A stretch of 64,000 bases of DNA from Comamonas suwonensis (GTDB lineage: Bacteria; Pseudomonadota; Gammaproteobacteria; Burkholderiales; Burkholderiaceae_C), in the NCBI RefSeq assembly GCF_012844455.2, contig NZ_JABBCQ020000001.1, positions 310,001 through 374,000 of the forward strand. The letters are read 5' to 3'. Shown here in pieces: positions 62,970 through 64,000 of the stretch. The notes beneath the pieces were generated by a model. That model was given only the letters and a program-made list of their open reading frames with translations, was not told where the DNA came from and searched no databases. Positions within the stretch are counted from its first letter, which is position 1. Each line of letters begins with the position of its first letter. The position numbers and the translations under genes are program-made.

Positions 62970-64000
62970 ATGCAAATGGTGCCGTTTTCTGCCATCGACA
63001 AGGCAGACACCGCGTGGGTGATGATTTCTGCAGCCCTGGTGCTGTTAATGACGCTGCCAGGGATTGCTCTTTTCTACGCAGGGCTGGTGCGCCGCAAGAA
63101 TGTGGTCAACACCCTGGCAGCGGTCTTTGCCGTAGCCTGCATCGTGACGCTGACCTGGTTCGCATTGGGATACTCGCTGGCTTTCACTGCAGACTCTCCT
63201 TGGCTGGGCAATTTGAGCCGTGCCTGGTTCTCGTCGCTGCATTACGACGGCAAGCGCAGCATGCTCTCCGTCAGTCACCTGGCACCGCATTTGCCAGAGG
63301 CGGCCTATGCGCTGTTTCAGGCTGCCTTTGCCATCATCACCACCTGCCTGATTGTGGGTGCAGTGGTGGAGCGTATGCGTTTTGCCACGTTGCTGGTATT
63401 TGCGGCGCTGTGGAGTGTGGCGGTCTATGCCCCTGTCGCCCACTGGGTGTGGGAGGGGGGCGGCTGGTTGAACCAACTTGGTGCACTCGATTTTGCAGGG
63501 GGCGCTGTGGTGCATGTGAATGCGGGTGTGGCGGCCTTGGTCTGCGCCACCATGCTGGGGCGCAGGCGTGGTTATGGAACCGAGGCGTTTGAGCCGCATA
63601 GCCTGGGCTGGACAGCCATTGGTACCGCTTTGCTGCTGTTTGGCTGGTTTGGGTTTAACGCGGGCTCTGCCCTTTCTGCCGATGGGCGTGCGGCACTGGC
63701 TTTTGTGGTCACTCTGGTGGCAGCCGCTGCAGGTGGCCTGGCATGGATGCTGATGGAGTGGGTGGTGCGAGGAGCCCCCACATTGCTGGGGCTGCTGTCG
63801 GGCCTGATTGGCGGCCTGGTAGCGATTACGCCGGCTGCAGGTTTTGTGCAGGTAGGCAGCGCAGCCTTGATGGGATTGATGGCCGGGGTGGTCTGCTTTT
63901 GGGGCGCGACCTGGCTCAAGCGCCGTCTGGGTGCCGATGATTCGCTGGACGTGTTTGGTGTGCATGGTGTGGGCGGTATCGCCGGGTCGGTGCTGACCGC
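62970..64000 (+). CDS. amtB: Ammonium transporter (partial, runs off the window)
   Basis: The open frame continues to the window end (343 codons and two bases). It has the Amt pattern: first helix VMISAALVLLMTLPGIALFY followed by AGLVRRKNVVN, the pore segment FQAAFAIITTCLIVGA, the first pore histidine in DFAGGAVVHVNAG, FNAGSAL, and a second pore histidine in FGVHGVGGIAG close to the end. ATG 62970 has GGGGAG immediately upstream. It is expected to be nitrogen-regulated through the sigma-54 promoter. A glnK gene often lies next to amtB but is not visible here. Confidence 0.95.
   Translation, partial: MQMVPFSAIDKADTAWVMISAALVLLMTLPGIALFYAGLVRRKNVVNTLAAVFAVACIVTLTWFALGYSLAFTADSPWLGNLSRAWFSSLHYDGKRSMLSVSHLAPHLPEAAYALFQAAFAIITTCLIVGAVVERMRFATLLVFAALWSVAVYAPVAHWVWEGGGWLNQLGALDFAGGAVVHVNAGVAALVCATMLGRRRGYGTEAFEPHSLGWTAIGTALLLFGWFGFNAGSALSADGRAALAFVVTLVAAAAGGLAWMLMEWVVRGAPTLLGLLSGLIGGLVAITPAAGFVQVGSAALMGLMAGVVCFWGATWLKRRLGADDSLDVFGVHGVGGIAGSVLT

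Noticed and set aside
62810..63592. 260-codon plus-strand frame over the ammonium transporter
   Set aside because: Wrong frame. The Amt protein reads from 62970 to the window end without a stop.

Overview
The window looks like one continuous piece of chromosome from a GC-rich betaproteobacterium, most likely Comamonadaceae (Comamonas/Delftia-like). Support for this: a split cobalamin methionine synthase behind an S-adenosylhomocysteine riboswitch, a BoxR-type benzoyl-CoA pathway regulator, ArgP- and AceR-like LysR regulators, and many short palindromic repeats with an AGCTGCTTGCGCTT-like core. I see no prophage, transposase, CRISPR array or plasmid function. The assignment rests on recognised protein families and gene style, not on a database search.

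Layout. 1-5.5 kb: GTP-dependent PEP carboxykinase, a small membrane protein divergent from a LysR regulator, a metallophosphoesterase and a universal stress protein. 5.5-12.3 kb: argP divergent from a frameshifted dadA, a MarR/HpaR-like regulator, a DEDDh exonuclease, a flavin reductase, a TauD-like dioxygenase and glutathione reductase. 12.4-14.3 kb: minC-minD-minE. 14.4-23.2 kb: enoyl-CoA hydratase, acetoacetyl-CoA synthetase, a B12-binding radical SAM protein, a uracil/xanthine permease, a structured RNA with a terminator, a succinyl-CoA:acetate CoA-transferase and a hotdog thioesterase. 23.3-32.4 kb: a branched-chain-type ABC transporter, benzoate-CoA ligase, BoxD and the divergent regulator BoxR, a peripheral part of the box (aerobic benzoyl-CoA) pathway without boxA, boxB or boxC. 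32.4-40.3 kb: an AidB-type acyl-CoA dehydrogenase, an M48 protease, an EamA transporter with an AraC regulator, an AmpG-like permease and an OmpR/EnvZ-type two-component system. 40.4-48.5 kb: a cell-surface sugar cluster (UDP-glucose dehydrogenase, UDP-glucuronate 4-epimerase, GT39, GT2, a flippase-like membrane protein, an O-antigen ligase-like protein and a core glycosyltransferase). 48.5-58.9 kb: housekeeping genes (zinc-finger protein, ilvE, radA, initiator tRNA, gdhA, FAH-family enzyme, PPK2, a PACE efflux pump with its LysR regulator, gltS). 59-64 kb: SAH riboswitch and metH, then cynS divergent from a sigma-54/NtrC-type promoter driving an amt gene cut by the window end.

How the parts fit. 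Carbon handling is the main theme: benzoate uptake and activation, acetoacetate and acetate/succinate CoA chemistry, and gluconeogenic PEP formation from the resulting C4 acids. Nitrogen handling is the second: gdhA, gltS, cyanase and ammonium transport. The surface cluster reads as a nearly complete route from UDP-glucose to a galacturonate-type decoration of lipopolysaccharide. Regulation visible in the DNA includes the SAH riboswitch, two palindromes flanking a sigma-70 promoter between boxD and boxR, and the NtrC/sigma-54 pair upstream of amt. Two families of palindromic intergenic repeats sit mostly at gene 3' ends.
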